Below are positions 25,649 to 36,570 of a DNA stretch of 64,000 nt, one piece after another. Position numbers and translations under genes: made by a program. Numbering within the stretch: position 1 is the first letter of the stretch; each line of letters opens with the position of its first letter. Source of the DNA: Oleimicrobium sp037445575 (GTDB taxonomy: Bacteria; Zhuqueibacterota; Zhuqueibacteria; JANLFK01; Oleimicrobiaceae); the NCBI GenBank assembly GCA_037445575.1, contig JBBIKH010000004.1:1-64000 (forward strand), given 5' to 3'. The notes under the pieces are model-generated. The model was given only the letters and a program-made list of their open reading frames with translations. It searched no databases and was not told the DNA's origin.

Positions 25649-28300
25649 ATGGTAATGAACTGCAAAGGACTGGTGTGGCTTGGTCTGCTCACGGCAGGCT
25701 GCTGGCTTATGACCACCTTGGCACACGGGCAGCCACGAGGCAGCACACCCGACTACAAGAACCCAAAGCTGCCGGTGGATCGCCGGGTGGAGGACCTCCT
25801 GTCGCGCATGACGCTGGAGGAGAAGGTGGCGCAACTGCAGTGTCTGATCCGGGAGGTGGAGGGAACTGACTTTATCAAAAAAGAGGGGATAGGGAACTTG
25901 GGGTGCATCTTGCGTCAGTACAAGGCCAAAGAGGCGGCGGAGAAGCTCAACCGCATCCAGAAGTTCATGCTGGAGAAGACCAACCTGGGCATTCCGGTGA
26001 TCATGCACGACGAGGCATTGCACGGCCTGGTCGCCAATGGTGCGACCAGCTTCCCACAGGCTATCGGCCTGGCCGCCACCTGGGACACCGCCCTCATGGA
26101 GCGGGTGGCGCGCGCCATCGCCTTGGAGACCAAGAGCAGGGGCATTCGCCAGGTGCTGTCGCCGGTGGTGAACATCGCCCGCGATGTGCGCTGGGGGCGG
26201 GTGGAAGAGACCTACGGCGAGGACCCGTACCTGACCGCGCGCATGGGCGCTGCCTTTTGCAAGCAATTCGAGCAGCTGGGAGTCATTACCACGCCCAAAC
26301 ACTACTCGGCTAACCTCGGCGACGGGGGGCGCGATAGCAATCCCGTGCACTTTTCCGAACGCCTGATGCGGGAAATCTACTTCCCCGGCTTTAAAGCCTG
26401 CTTCCAAGAAGGGGGCGCCACCTCGGTGATGGCTGCCTACAACTCCTACGACGGCCTTCCGTGTTCGGCCAACTATTGGCTGCTCACGGAGGTCCTTCGT
26501 AACGAGTGGGGCTTTACCGGCTTTGTGGTGTCGGACTATGGCTCGGTGGCGGGCATCCTGGACATGCACCGCACCGCTGCCAATCCAAAGGAGGCGGCTG
26601 CGCAGGCCATCAACGCCGGGCTCGATGTGGAGCTGCCCAACGTCTACATCTACGGCCAGCCGCTGCTGGAGGCGGTGCGCGAGGGACTGGTCTCGGAGGA
26701 GACGCTGAACGAGGCGGTGCGGCGGGTGCTGCGAGCCAAATTCCGGACCGGTATTTTCGACAACCCCTTTGCCGATCCCAAGGAAGCGACCAGAGTGAAC
26801 GATTGCGCCGAGCACCGCGCCTTGGCATTGGAGGCGGCGCGCAAAGCAATCGTCCTGCTGCGCAATGAGGACGGCGTATTGCCGTTGAAGAAGGAGACAA
26901 AGACCGTGGCGGTGCTGGGCCCACTGGCTGACGAGGTGCGGCTGGGCGGTTACAGCGGCTACGGGGTCAAAACCATCTCCGTGCTGGAGGGGATGAAGAA
27001 GGTCAGGCCCAATGTGCGCGTGCTGTATGCCCAGGGGTGCGTGCTCAGTCATCCGGTGCTGCCGGCCATCCCCAGCGAGTATCTGATTCCTGCCGGCGGC
27101 AAGCCGGGGGAGAGGGGATTGCGCGGCGAGTACTTTGCCAACAAGGACCTTGCCGGAGAACCGGCGCTGGTGCGCATCGACCCGGTGCTGCATTTCGATT
27201 GGGCGGGCGATGGTCCTGACCCTTCGCTGCCCACCGACTGCTTCTCGGCGCGGTGGACGGGCAAGTTGATCTCGCCGGTGACAGGCAGGGTGCGCCTGGG
27301 CGTGAGCACCGACGACGGCGTGCGCCTGTACCTGGATGGCAAGCTGCTGGTGGACATGTGGGTGGATCGCAGCGTCACCACCGATGTGGTCACCGTCCAA
27401 ATGGAGAAGGGGCGGGAGTACGACTTGAAGATTGAGTACTATGAGAACCTGGGGTATGCATTTGCCAGCTTGGGGTGGGACATTCAGCCGGAGGAAAAGA
27501 AGCTGTTGGATGAGGCGGTGGCAGCAGCCAAGCAGGCGGATGTGGCGGTGGTGGTAGTGGGCATCATCGAAGGGGAGGGGCGTGACCGGGCCAGATTGGA
27601 CCTGACCCCGGATGAGGAGGAGCTCATCAAGGCGGTGGCAGCAACCGGTACGCCCACGGTGGTGGTGTTACAGACCGGCAGTGCGGTGACGATGAGCAAT
27701 TGGTTGTCGGAGGTGCCGGCGGTGGTGCAGGCGTGGTACGGCGGGGAAGAAGGCGGCACGGCCGTCGCGGAGATGTTGTGGGGCGATGTGAATCCGGGTG
27801 GCAAGCTGCCCATCACCTTCCCGCTGTCGGTCGCGCAGCTACCGCTCTACTACAACACCAAGCCCACCGGGCGGGGCTACGACTATGTGGACCTCAGCGG
27901 CAAGCCGCTTTTCCCCTTTGGCCACGGGCTCAGCTACACCACCTTTGCCTATAGCAACCTGCGCATTACCCCTGAGCGCATTGATCCAACCGGCACGGCG
28001 ACGGTGAGCGTGGACGTGGAAAACGTCGGTCCCCTTGCCGGCGACGAGGTGGTGCAGCTGTACATTCGCGACGTGGTGGCGAGCGTGGCGCGGCCGCTCA
28101 AGGAGCTGAAGGGCTTCCGCCGCATCACTCTAAAGCCGGGGGAAAGGAGCACGGTGAGCTTTCGCCTGGGGCCGGAGGAGCTTGCCATGCTTGACCGCGA
28201 CCTGAAGCTGGTGGTGGAGCCGGGCGCATTTGAGGTGATGGTCGGCAGCTCCTCTGAGGATATCAGGCTGCGCGCCACCTTGGAGGTCGTGGCCCGGTAG
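25649..28300 (+). CDS. Secreted glycoside hydrolase family 3 beta-glycosidase with PA14 insert
   Basis: The 883-residue protein begins with a signal peptide (LVWLGLLTAGCWLMTTLAHG). The GH3 N-terminal barrel has RVEDLLSRMTLEEKVAQLQ and the nucleophile motif GFVVSDYGSVAGI. The GH3 C-terminal sandwich is interrupted at about 490-610 by a PA14 domain (GEYFANKDLAGEP, VSTDDGVRLYLDGKLL). A fibronectin-like domain ends it (VQLYIRDVVASVARPLKELKGF). PA14 in this place usually shapes sugar binding in beta-glucosidases and xylosidases. Two in-frame starts have good ribosome sites, ATG 25619 and ATG 25649; I prefer the second for its signal peptide. It heads an operon with a sugar symporter and an isomerase-like gene. 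Confidence 0.92.
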   Translation: MVMNCKGLVWLGLLTAGCWLMTTLAHGQPRGSTPDYKNPKLPVDRRVEDLLSRMTLEEKVAQLQCLIREVEGTDFIKKEGIGNLGCILRQYKAKEAAEKLNRIQKFMLEKTNLGIPVIMHDEALHGLVANGATSFPQAIGLAATWDTALMERVARAIALETKSRGIRQVLSPVVNIARDVRWGRVEETYGEDPYLTARMGAAFCKQFEQLGVITTPKHYSANLGDGGRDSNPVHFSERLMREIYFPGFKACFQEGGATSVMAAYNSYDGLPCSANYWLLTEVLRNEWGFTGFVVSDYGSVAGILDMHRTAANPKEAAAQAINAGLDVELPNVYIYGQPLLEAVREGLVSEETLNEAVRRVLRAKFRTGIFDNPFADPKEATRVNDCAEHRALALEAARKAIVLLRNEDGVLPLKKETKTVAVLGPLADEVRLGGYSGYGVKTISVLEGMKKVRPNVRVLYAQGCVLSHPVLPAIPSEYLIPAGGKPGERGLRGEYFANKDLAGEPALVRIDPVLHFDWAGDGPDPSLPTDCFSARWTGKLISPVTGRVRLGVSTDDGVRLYLDGKLLVDMWVDRSVTTDVVTVQMEKGREYDLKIEYYENLGYAFASLGWDIQPEEKKLLDEAVAAAKQADVAVVVVGIIEGEGRDRARLDLTPDEEELIKAVAATGTPTVVVLQTGSAVTMSNWLSEVPAVVQAWYGGEEGGTAVAEMLWGDVNPGGKLPITFPLSVAQLPLYYNTKPTGRGYDYVDLSGKPLFPFGHGLSYTTFAYSNLRITPERIDPTGTATVSVDVENVGPLAGDEVVQLYIRDVVASVARPLKELKGFRRITLKPGERSTVSFRLGPEELAMLDRDLKLVVEPGAFEVMVGSSSEDIRLRATLEVVAR

Positions 28301-28357
28301 TTTTTGGCCAGCGGCTGCCGCAAGGAAAGCCTACAGGGAAAGCGAAGGAGTCTTGCG

Positions 28358-29965
28358 ATGAACACGCTGATGACGCTGGACTGGATGGTCGTGGGGGCGT
28401 ACTTTGTGGTGTTGTTGGGCATCGCCTGGTGGGTGATTCGCCAGAAGCAGGACTCGACGGCGGACTATTTCTTGGCCGGCCGGCATGTGGGGTGGTTCGT
28501 AGTGGGTGCCTCGATCTTTGCCTCCAACATCGGCTCGGAGCACATCGTCGGGCTGGCAGGCACCGGCGCCAAGAGTGGCGTGGTCATGGGCCTGTACGAA
28601 CTGCACTCCTGGCTGATCCTCCTCTTGGGGTGGGTGTTCGTGCCGTTCTACCTGCGCAGCAAGGTCTTTACCATGCCAGAGTTCTTGGAGCTGCGCTACT
28701 CGCCAAAGGCGCGATGGTTCCTGTCGCTGGTGGCGCTGGTGGGCTATGTCCTCACCAAGGTCTCGGTGACGGTCTATGCCGGGGCGGTGGTGTTTCAGGT
28801 GCTGATGGGGGTGGACTTTTGGACCGGGGCGCTCATCGTGGTGCTCCTGACGGGCATCTACACCGTGTTGGGAGGCCTGCGCGCAGTGGTATACACCGAG
28901 AGCATGCAGGCGATCCTGCTCATCGCCGGCTCGGTAGCGGTGACGGCGATCGGTTTGGTGAAGATCGGCGGTTGGGCTAACTTGCGCGCAGTGGCAGGAA
29001 GCGAGCATTTGGACCTCTTTCTTCCTGCGAATCACCCGGAGTTCCCCTGGCCTGGGATGGTCTTTGCGCCGCCCATTGTCGGGTTGTGGTATTGGTGCAC
29101 CGACCAGTACATCGTGCAGCGGGCCCTGGCTGCTCGCAACGAGACGCAGGCGCGACGCGGCACCATCTTTGCCGCGTACCTCAAACTCCTGCCGTTCTTC
29201 ATCTTCGTCATCCCGGGTGTCATCGCCTATGCCCTGGCCAAGACCGGACAGCTGGAGCTCACTTCGGCGGACCAGGCCTTTCCGGTGATGGTGAAGACGC
29301 TGCTGCCGGTCGGCGTGCGCGGGCTTGTGGTCGGCGGCCTGCTAGCTGCGCTGATGAGCTCGTTGGCGGCGGTGTTCAACTCCTGCTCCACCCTTTTCAC
29401 CATTGACATCTACAAAAAGCTCAGGCCACAGACACCGGAAAAGAAGCTGGTGACGGTCGGGCGCATTGCCACAGCCGTGGTGGTTGCCTTTGGCATCCTG
29501 TGGATCCCGCTGATGAAGCATATCTCCGGCGAACTGTATCACTACCTGCAGAGTGTCCAGGCATACATCGCCCCGCCCATCGCCGCGGTGTTCTTGCTGG
29601 GCCTGTTCTGGAAGCGCGTGAATGGCCCTGCTGCGTTGACCTCGCTCATTGGTGGCTTTGTGCTCGGCATGCTTCGCTTGGTGGCGGAACTGAACAAGGA
29701 CTCCTTGGGCGGCTGGCTGCATTGGTTTGCCTCCTTGAACTTTCTCTACTTCGCCATTCTGCTGTTCGTTGTCTGCATAGTGGCGATGGTTGTGGTGAGC
29801 CTGTTGACGGCGCCGCCATCCGAGGAGAAGCTGCGTGGCCTTACCTATGCCACCACCGTTGCCGAGGACCGCGCCGCCTCGCGCGCTTCGTGGAACTACA
29901 AAGATGTGGTGTTGTCGCTGATCGTCATCGCCGTGTTGGCGTTGACCATGGTGTACTTCAGCTAG
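28358..29965 (+). CDS. Sodium:solute symporter (SGLT-type sugar transporter)
   Basis: The 535-residue protein has about 13-14 membrane helices and the SSS family pattern: DYFLAGRHVGWFVVGASIFASNIGSEHIVGLAG, then YWCTDQYIVQRALAARNETQARRG, which matches the SGLT sugar branch, and GLLAALMSSLAAVFNSCSTLFTIDIYK with the sodium-site Ser/Ala. It probably takes up the sugar released by the upstream GH3 enzyme. GAAGGAG precedes ATG 28358, 57 bases after the GH3 stop. Confidence 0.92.
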   Translation: MNTLMTLDWMVVGAYFVVLLGIAWWVIRQKQDSTADYFLAGRHVGWFVVGASIFASNIGSEHIVGLAGTGAKSGVVMGLYELHSWLILLLGWVFVPFYLRSKVFTMPEFLELRYSPKARWFLSLVALVGYVLTKVSVTVYAGAVVFQVLMGVDFWTGALIVVLLTGIYTVLGGLRAVVYTESMQAILLIAGSVAVTAIGLVKIGGWANLRAVAGSEHLDLFLPANHPEFPWPGMVFAPPIVGLWYWCTDQYIVQRALAARNETQARRGTIFAAYLKLLPFFIFVIPGVIAYALAKTGQLELTSADQAFPVMVKTLLPVGVRGLVVGGLLAALMSSLAAVFNSCSTLFTIDIYKKLRPQTPEKKLVTVGRIATAVVVAFGILWIPLMKHISGELYHYLQSVQAYIAPPIAAVFLLGLFWKRVNGPAALTSLIGGFVLGMLRLVAELNKDSLGGWLHWFASLNFLYFAILLFVVCIVAMVVVSLLTAPPSEEKLRGLTYATTVAEDRAASRASWNYKDVVLSLIVIAVLALTMVYFS

Positions 29966-29989
29966 CATGCAGCAGAGGAAAGGAAAAAG

Positions 29990-31096
29990 ATGAAGTATCA
30001 ACTCCCTGACCTTCGGTTCCAGAAGAAAGCCGTGGACCCGGCGGTCATGCTTGCCAATCTCGCCAAGGACTTTGAGATCAAGCCCTCGGTGGGGATTTGG
30101 TACTTTACGCCAGGGGGCGGCAGGTTTCATGAGCGCTTTGTGCCCGAGGCCTCGATTCCGGAGCGCATCGAAATGGCTGGAGAAATGGCCAAGCTGGGCG
30201 TGAAAGGGATTGAGGCGCACTACCCGGCTGAGGTCAACGAGGAGAACGCGCACCTTTACCAGAAACTGGCCCAGGAGACGGGCATTCGCTTGGTGGGAGT
30301 GCCGTTCTCGCACTTTTACGACAAGATGTTTGAATTCGGAAGCATGTCCAACCCCGATGCGGCAGTCCGCAAACGGGCCAAGGAGATAGCCGTGGGAGGA
30401 CTGAAATTGGTCAAGGAGCTTGGTGCGGACCTGGCCATATCTTGGCCCGGGATGGACGGCTACCGCTACTTGCACGGCACTCCTTTTATGCGCATGTGGG
30501 ACCTGTTCGAAACGACGCTTGCCGAGGCGATGGACGAGGTGCCGGGTGTGCGCGTGGCCATCGAACCAAAGGGGTACGAGCCGGCGCCCAACAACATCTA
30601 CCGCACCACTGCCGAGGGGATCTTGGCGGCGCAGCGGATTGAGAAAAAGCTCCGCAATCCGGAGAATCGCAGGCTTTTGGAACAGGGCCATGCCCTGGTG
30701 GGCCTCAATCCGGAGGTGGGCCATGTGAAGATGAGCTTTGAGATCCTGCCCGCCGCCTACTCGCTGGTGGCGATGGAGGGACGCCTGGCGCACACGCACT
30801 GGAACAGCCAGCCGGACGGCAACTATGATCAGGACAACAACATCGGCGTGGTGAATCCGCATGAGGCCGAGGCGCTGTTCTACGCACTGTGGGCCATAGG
30901 GTACAACGGCTACTTTGGCATCGACATCAATCCCGAAAACATGCCGGTCCACAAAGCGGTGGAGATCAACATCAAGGCCTTGGAGAAGATGCGGGAGCGG
31001 GTGGCACGGTTACCGCACGAGCGAATCATGGAATGCCACCTCAATCCGGCCGAGCACAGAGGTGAGTTGGAGGAAATACTCATCGCCAACTGGTGA
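29990..31096 (+). CDS. TIM-barrel sugar isomerase/epimerase (xylose isomerase-like)
   Basis: The 368-residue protein has the xylose-isomerase-like barrel pattern: EMAGEMAKLGVKGIEAHYPAEV, VAIEPKGYEP with a metal-binding Glu, GLNPEVGHVKMSF, HTHWNSQPDGNYDQDNN with metal-site His and Asp residues, and GYFGIDINPEN. It is shorter than XylA and closer to rhamnose/xylose isomerase-like enzymes. It starts 24 bases after the symporter, so it probably converts the imported sugar. The exact sugar cannot be read from the sequence. Confidence 0.85.
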   Translation: MKYQLPDLRFQKKAVDPAVMLANLAKDFEIKPSVGIWYFTPGGGRFHERFVPEASIPERIEMAGEMAKLGVKGIEAHYPAEVNEENAHLYQKLAQETGIRLVGVPFSHFYDKMFEFGSMSNPDAAVRKRAKEIAVGGLKLVKELGADLAISWPGMDGYRYLHGTPFMRMWDLFETTLAEAMDEVPGVRVAIEPKGYEPAPNNIYRTTAEGILAAQRIEKKLRNPENRRLLEQGHALVGLNPEVGHVKMSFEILPAAYSLVAMEGRLAHTHWNSQPDGNYDQDNNIGVVNPHEAEALFYALWAIGYNGYFGIDINPENMPVHKAVEINIKALEKMRERVARLPHERIMECHLNPAEHRGELEEILIANW

Positions 31097-31254
31097 GGAT
31101 GTTTGTGGGCGCTGGGGCCTGCGCATGGTCCCAGCGCCCCTTAGCGTGGGCAAGAATCAGGCTGTGGAGGAGAGCTTGCTGTGCCGACCAGGGGCGCCCA
31201 GCAGGTGCCAAACCGGCGCCGGTGACTGATCTGCCTCTGCCCAGCGCGGCGGTG

Positions 31255-31440
31255 CTATCCTTGCAGGGCAGTGGCTACCCCTTGTGCCCAGTTCTCGATC
31301 TGCGCCCAGAGGCAAAAGTCCGTGGTGGCGACCTTCATGATGCGGAGCGGCATCCTCTCCCACCACGTGAGCTCTGTCAAATCTATGGGGTCAGGACAGA
31401 CGGACCCATCGCGCGGTCCGATGCGTTCGATGATAGGGCC
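31255..31440 (-). CDS. C-terminal fragment of an unidentified protein beside an N gap
   Basis: From the gap edge an open minus-strand frame gives GPIIERIGPRDGSVCPDPID, LTWWERMPLRIMKVATTDFCLW and AQIENWAQGVATALQG, then TAG at 31257-31255. Composition is protein-like. It is probably the end of a gene lost in the 100-N gap. It may be the end of the glycosyltransferase on the other side or a different gene. I do not recognise the family. Confidence 0.4.
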   Translation of the reverse strand, partial: GPIIERIGPRDGSVCPDPIDLTELTWWERMPLRIMKVATTDFCLWAQIENWAQGVATALQG

Positions 31441-31540
31441 NNNNNNNNNNNNNNNNNNNNNNNNNNNNNNNNNNNNNNNNNNNNNNNNNNNNNNNNNNNN
31501 NNNNNNNNNNNNNNNNNNNNNNNNNNNNNNNNNNNNNNNN
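31441..31540. other. Assembly gap (100 N, unknown size)
   Basis: A 100-N scaffold gap that removes the 3' end of a glycosyltransferase gene and the 5' end of whatever gene ends at 31255. Confidence 0.99.
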
Positions 31541-32344
31541 CAGGCCCTGCCATGCCTCGCGGAACCCCTGGTAGAAGTGGACCTTCACGTGCTGTGTTCC
31601 GTCCAGCAGGGTCACTCGGCCTCCGCTCTGTCGCACGCGGCGCGCCAGGGCTACGTCCTCGACCACCTCGCTGCGGACTGCCCGGTGCCCACCGATGCGC
31701 CGGTAGGCATCGCGGCGGAAGAGCATGAAAGGCCCGATGGCCATGGCCAAAGACGGCCGCCGCAGACGTTCCCCCACTGCCAGGGGCAAGCACACCAACA
31801 GGCCAAAGGTGATGATGGGAAGTATCAGGCGTTCGCCGAAGCTGTGCATAACGGTGTGGGGGATGAGGCTGAGAAGGTCTGCCTGGTTCTGTTGCGCGGC
31901 GTGTACGCTCCACCTCAAGCTGTTCTGCCGGTGGTCGGTATCGGCATCGGTGAACAGCAGCCATTCGCCTCGCGCCTCTTCGGCAAGTTGGTGGCAGGCA
32001 AAGTTCTTTCCCATCCATCCCTGGGGCAGATCCTTGCCTTGCACCAAGCGCACGCGTTTGTCTCTTTTGGCCCATTCCCGGACGATCAGGGGCGTGGCAT
32101 CGGTGGACCCGTCGTCCAACACCAGCACCTCCATGGCAGGGTAGTCCTGGGCCAACAGAGATTGCAGGCAGCGATTGATGTTGCGGGCCTCGTTCCGGGC
32201 AGGGATCAACACCGAAAGGGAGGGCAGAGGCCCTGGCTCCCCCGAGGGAGCGGCGCGCCTTAACATCAAGACGTTGGCAGCCAAATTGAGGATCAGTAGT
32301 CCAAGTGCGAGGGTAGCAACGGTGTGATACTCAGGCAGCCACAT
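31541..32344 (-). CDS. Glycosyltransferase family 2, membrane-anchored (3' end lost in gap)
   Basis: At least 268 residues are visible. An N-terminal membrane helix (ATLALGLLILNLAANVLML) is followed by the GT-A fold: LSVLIPARNEARNINRCLQSLLAQDYP, VLVLDDGSTDATP, LLFTDADTDHRQNSLRW with the DxD metal site, and EVVEDVALARRVRQSGG as the acceptor-side motif (VEDVxLxxR). A second membrane segment (LILPIITFGLLVCLPL) lies between. This pattern fits CrtQ-like or hopanoid/carotenoid glycosyltransferases and polysaccharide synthases. It transfers a sugar from a nucleotide donor at the inner membrane; the acceptor is unknown. Confidence 0.85.
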
Positions 32345-32371
32345 GGCATGTTCCCGCAGTCAGAAGGGCCA

Positions 32372-32896
32372 TCATCTGCGTTGCTGGTTTCCAGGGCGCG
32401 GCGGGCCGGCGAAACGGAAAGCATCGATTCTCTCTCGGCAGATAGAATAGACCTCCATCCGGTTGGCGTACGCCGGCAGATACAGACCCCGCCGCAGGCT
32501 CTGATGAGGCACCAAGCGGACCCCGTGCTCGTCATAGCTACACCCGGCAAACTGGCGCCACAAGGCATATACCCCTTTTTCGGTCGTCTTGCCGCCGGAC
32601 GGCTGCACCACAATCCCCTGCTCGAACAGGGTGTAGACCCTGTTTCTCCGCGAGCGGGCCAGGTAGGCAAAGAGCGGAGGAAGCAGAAGGACCACTATGG
32701 TCTGCACGAGGCCACCGAGTCTTCTCACCCAGGGCAGGAGGTGGCCGCCGTAGCTGATGAGGATCAGCACGAGCACGGCCACTACGCCTACGGCCAACGT
32801 CAAGGCCTTGCGTCCTGCCGCAGGTTTGTAGAGCCAGGAAGTGAGGGACCGACCTAAATCGCGCCCATCGTACGGGCGTGTCGAGGGGAAGAGCAT
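32372..32896 (-). CDS. Two-helix membrane protein of unknown function
   Basis: The 174-residue product has two hydrophobic helices at about 33-85 (LTLAVGVVAVLVLILI and LVQTIVVLLLPPLFAYLA), then a soluble part RRNRVYTLFEQGIVVQPSGG...YALWRQFAGCSYDEHGVRLVP that resembles small PH-like membrane proteins (YcxB/DUF type). GGAGGT six bases before ATG 32896 fixes the start. It lies 27 bases upstream of the glycosyltransferase start and is probably co-transcribed with it. Confidence 0.65.
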   Translation of the reverse strand: MLFPSTRPYDGRDLGRSLTSWLYKPAAGRKALTLAVGVVAVLVLILISYGGHLLPWVRRLGGLVQTIVVLLLPPLFAYLARSRRNRVYTLFEQGIVVQPSGGKTTEKGVYALWRQFAGCSYDEHGVRLVPHQSLRRGLYLPAYANRMEVYSICRERIDAFRFAGPPRPGNQQRR

Positions 32897-32963
32897 GATC
32901 GTACCTCCGCGTTGCCCTGCTGAGCTGGCGCGGGGCGTTCGCCCTGCGCCGTAACTTGGCGAC

Positions 32964-32992
32964 AAGTTACACAACTCCGCCGAGAAAATCAA
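32964..32992 (-). promoter_or_regulatory. Promoter of the membrane protein / glycosyltransferase unit
   Basis: On the minus strand TTGATT (32992-32987), 17 bases and TAACTT (32969-32964), 68 bases before the start codon. Confidence 0.6.
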
Positions 32993-33088
32993 GGCGAAAG
33001 CGGGATGGGCGCTCAACGCTGGAATACAGGCGGTACGGCGTTGCCCGCGCAAAGAATCCGTGCGGAGGAGTCAGTGTGCCATCACTGC

Positions 33089-34144
33089 TCAGAAGCGCCG
33101 CTCTATGGAGACGTTGACCAGCACCTTCTGGTAGTAGCGCCCGCGCACCAGCGATTCGTTGTCGTAGCGGGCAAGGCGGAAGATGGCGGTGTAGCGGTTG
33201 CCCAGAGGGCGCGACAGGTCCACCACCCACACGTTGCTCTGCTCGCGCTCGGTATCCAGTCCCACGGGCAAAGCCGGCGCGGCCGGGTCGGTATATCGTT
33301 TCCGCTGGAGCAACGCGTAGGTGCGCAGGAGGAGGCCCCGGCTCAGCCGCACGCCCGCAAGTAGCGACACTCTATGTTGCGCGTAGCTGTAGCCGTAAGA
33401 GTTGGACTCGTTTTCTTCGTACAGGTAGCCTAAAGCCCATTGGCCCAACTTGTGAAGCTCACACCGTACGCCACCGCTGATTAGGCGGTCGGCATGTTGC
33501 TGTGGGAGCGCTCGCCATAGCCTGAGGTCCCGGTCGTAGGCCAAGGCCGGCCTGTCTAGGCACCACCACTCGACGCCGCAGGTGGCTGTGGCGGTGAAGC
33601 TGCCGCAGAGCGCTCGGCTCACGCTCATCTCGGTACCCCAGGCATGTGCGTCGTAAAGAGAAGAGCCGGCATAGTCCAGCCACTCGCGTGTGCAGGAAAG
33701 AACAAGCGCCATGCGGGCGGGCAGCCTTCCTTGCGCAAGGGCCGTGAAGGTGGAATGGGCGTAGTCGGGACCACCGCGGAGGAACGTCTTCAACCGTAGG
33801 AAGGCGCGCGCGCCGACGTCCCACATCTCCGCCAATGGCCAGGAGGCGCCGACCCTCAGCTCTCCCACCGCTTTGTCTTCATCCGCACGCTGCCAGTACG
33901 CCTGACAGCCCCCTTGCAAGGAGAGCTCAAAGGTGCTTCGCGCCAGCTGGCGCCGCCTGCCCAGGTCGAGCAGAAAGCGCAGAGAAGGCGCTGCCTCTGC
34001 TCCCTCAGCCGCCTCTTTGATATTGCTGTCCTGTTCCACGCCGAGCTGCAGCCTGGAATGGCGATGCCATGTGGCTTCTTGCGCAGAGGCGGCAGCACTA
34101 AAGCCGGCAGCTACCAGGACAAGGACAAGCTGCCGCATCTTCAT
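33089..34144 (-). CDS. Outer-membrane beta-barrel protein of unknown function
   Basis: The 351-residue product has a signal peptide (LVLVLVAAGFSAAASAQ). Alternating, amphipathic strands rich in aromatic and Arg residues follow, and the protein ends SIERRF, the aromatic C-terminus expected of an outer-membrane barrel. Blocks such as QHRVSLLAGVRLSRGLLLRTYALLQ and DLSRPLGNRYTAIFRLARYDNES look like adjacent strands. The ATG at 34144 overlaps the stop of the upstream coiled-coil gene (ATGA). It is the last gene of a four-gene operon with a sensor kinase and regulator. Confidence 0.7.
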   Translation of the reverse strand: MKMRQLVLVLVAAGFSAAASAQEATWHRHSRLQLGVEQDSNIKEAAEGAEAAPSLRFLLDLGRRRQLARSTFELSLQGGCQAYWQRADEDKAVGELRVGASWPLAEMWDVGARAFLRLKTFLRGGPDYAHSTFTALAQGRLPARMALVLSCTREWLDYAGSSLYDAHAWGTEMSVSRALCGSFTATATCGVEWWCLDRPALAYDRDLRLWRALPQQHADRLISGGVRCELHKLGQWALGYLYEENESNSYGYSYAQHRVSLLAGVRLSRGLLLRTYALLQRKRYTDPAAPALPVGLDTEREQSNVWVVDLSRPLGNRYTAIFRLARYDNESLVRGRYYQKVLVNVSIERRF

Positions 34145-35166
34145 GGGACGGATGGGCCTTGCGAGCTCCGTAGCTGCGCGGCCTTTTGTGCCAACACGTG
34201 CGAGCGGGCCTCCAGGGTGTCGGCCAAAGCCATGAGGCGGCTCTTTTCGGCCTGCAGCTGGCGCATGAACAGTTCGGCCTCTGCGCTCGACAGTTGCGCG
34301 GGGTCCGCGCCCCAAAGCCTGGCGGTCGGCGCCACTACCGCTTGCGTGCCTGTGGTGCTCTCGAAACCCGAGCGAGTGTCCCAAGCAAAATCGGTTGGCA
34401 CCATACCCCCGCTTTTGGCCAACGGCGTTATGGTTTCATCGTGTTGGTCAAAGAGGGCCACGTCGCTGACGAGCTCGTTAAGCCGCTGGCGCAGCCCCAT
34501 CTCCTCCCGGAGTTCTTTGAGGCGCTTGTCCACCGCCGCCGCGTCCTGGCGCAAGCGGGAAGCGCGGTCCAGGAGCAGGGCGGCTTTGTCCTCCAGGCGG
34601 CGATAGTCCCCCTCGGGGCTGAGGGCCCAGCGTGGCAGACTGTCCGGGGCAGCAGGGATCACGGTGAGGCGACTGCTCACCTCTGCCCGCTTGCGCCGCA
34701 ACGCGCTTAGGGCTCGAACCCTTTCCAGGCGCTCGGTTTCGCTCAGACGGGGGATTTCTCTGTCCAAGCTTTCGGCGAGCTTGCTGACTTGTTCGTCGTA
34801 ATATGACCAGAGGGCAACAAGCGTACTATCGCGGGCCGCTCGCAGTTCGCGCAGCTGGTTCTCAAGGTCCTCGATGCTATCTGCCAGTACCTGCAGATCC
34901 CTCAGGGCGTGCTCGAGCCGACGGCGTTGCACGAAGCTCTGCTTCTGCTCCTTGAGGCGATTGACCTTCTGCGCTGCCTTTTCAAAGTTCGCAACCGCCT
35001 GCGTCCTCTCACGTTCCATGTTCGCCAGGTGCTGCTCGTAGGCCCGTGCCAGGGCCTCAAGGCTATCTGCTTTGCCCTGGGCTAGCCCGTTAGCTGCCAG
35101 GGACCACAGGAGGATCACTGCAGCCCCGATCAGGAGCACGGCACGGCGGGCAGGTGTATTCGGCAT
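34141..35166 (-). CDS. Exported coiled-coil protein of unknown function
   Basis: The 341-residue protein starts with a signal peptide (AVLLIGAAVILLWSLAANGLAQG) and is then mostly long heptad helices (LARAYEQHLANMERERTQAV, LRDLQVLADSIEDLENQLREL, then AVDKRLKELREEMGL). A 45-residue less helical stretch near 265-310 precedes a final helix. It should be periplasmic. It lies 15 bases after the response regulator and overlaps the barrel gene by 4 bases, so the set probably acts together in the envelope. I know of no named family. Confidence 0.65.
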   Translation of the reverse strand: MPNTPARRAVLLIGAAVILLWSLAANGLAQGKADSLEALARAYEQHLANMERERTQAVANFEKAAQKVNRLKEQKQSFVQRRRLEHALRDLQVLADSIEDLENQLRELRAARDSTLVALWSYYDEQVSKLAESLDREIPRLSETERLERVRALSALRRKRAEVSSRLTVIPAAPDSLPRWALSPEGDYRRLEDKAALLLDRASRLRQDAAAVDKRLKELREEMGLRQRLNELVSDVALFDQHDETITPLAKSGGMVPTDFAWDTRSGFESTTGTQAVVAPTARLWGADPAQLSSAEAELFMRQLQAEKSRLMALADTLEARSHVLAQKAAQLRSSQGPSVP

Positions 35167-35181
35167 CGCACTTATCCTCCC

Positions 35182-36566
<1,385 letters not shown>

Positions 36567-36570
<4 letters not shown>

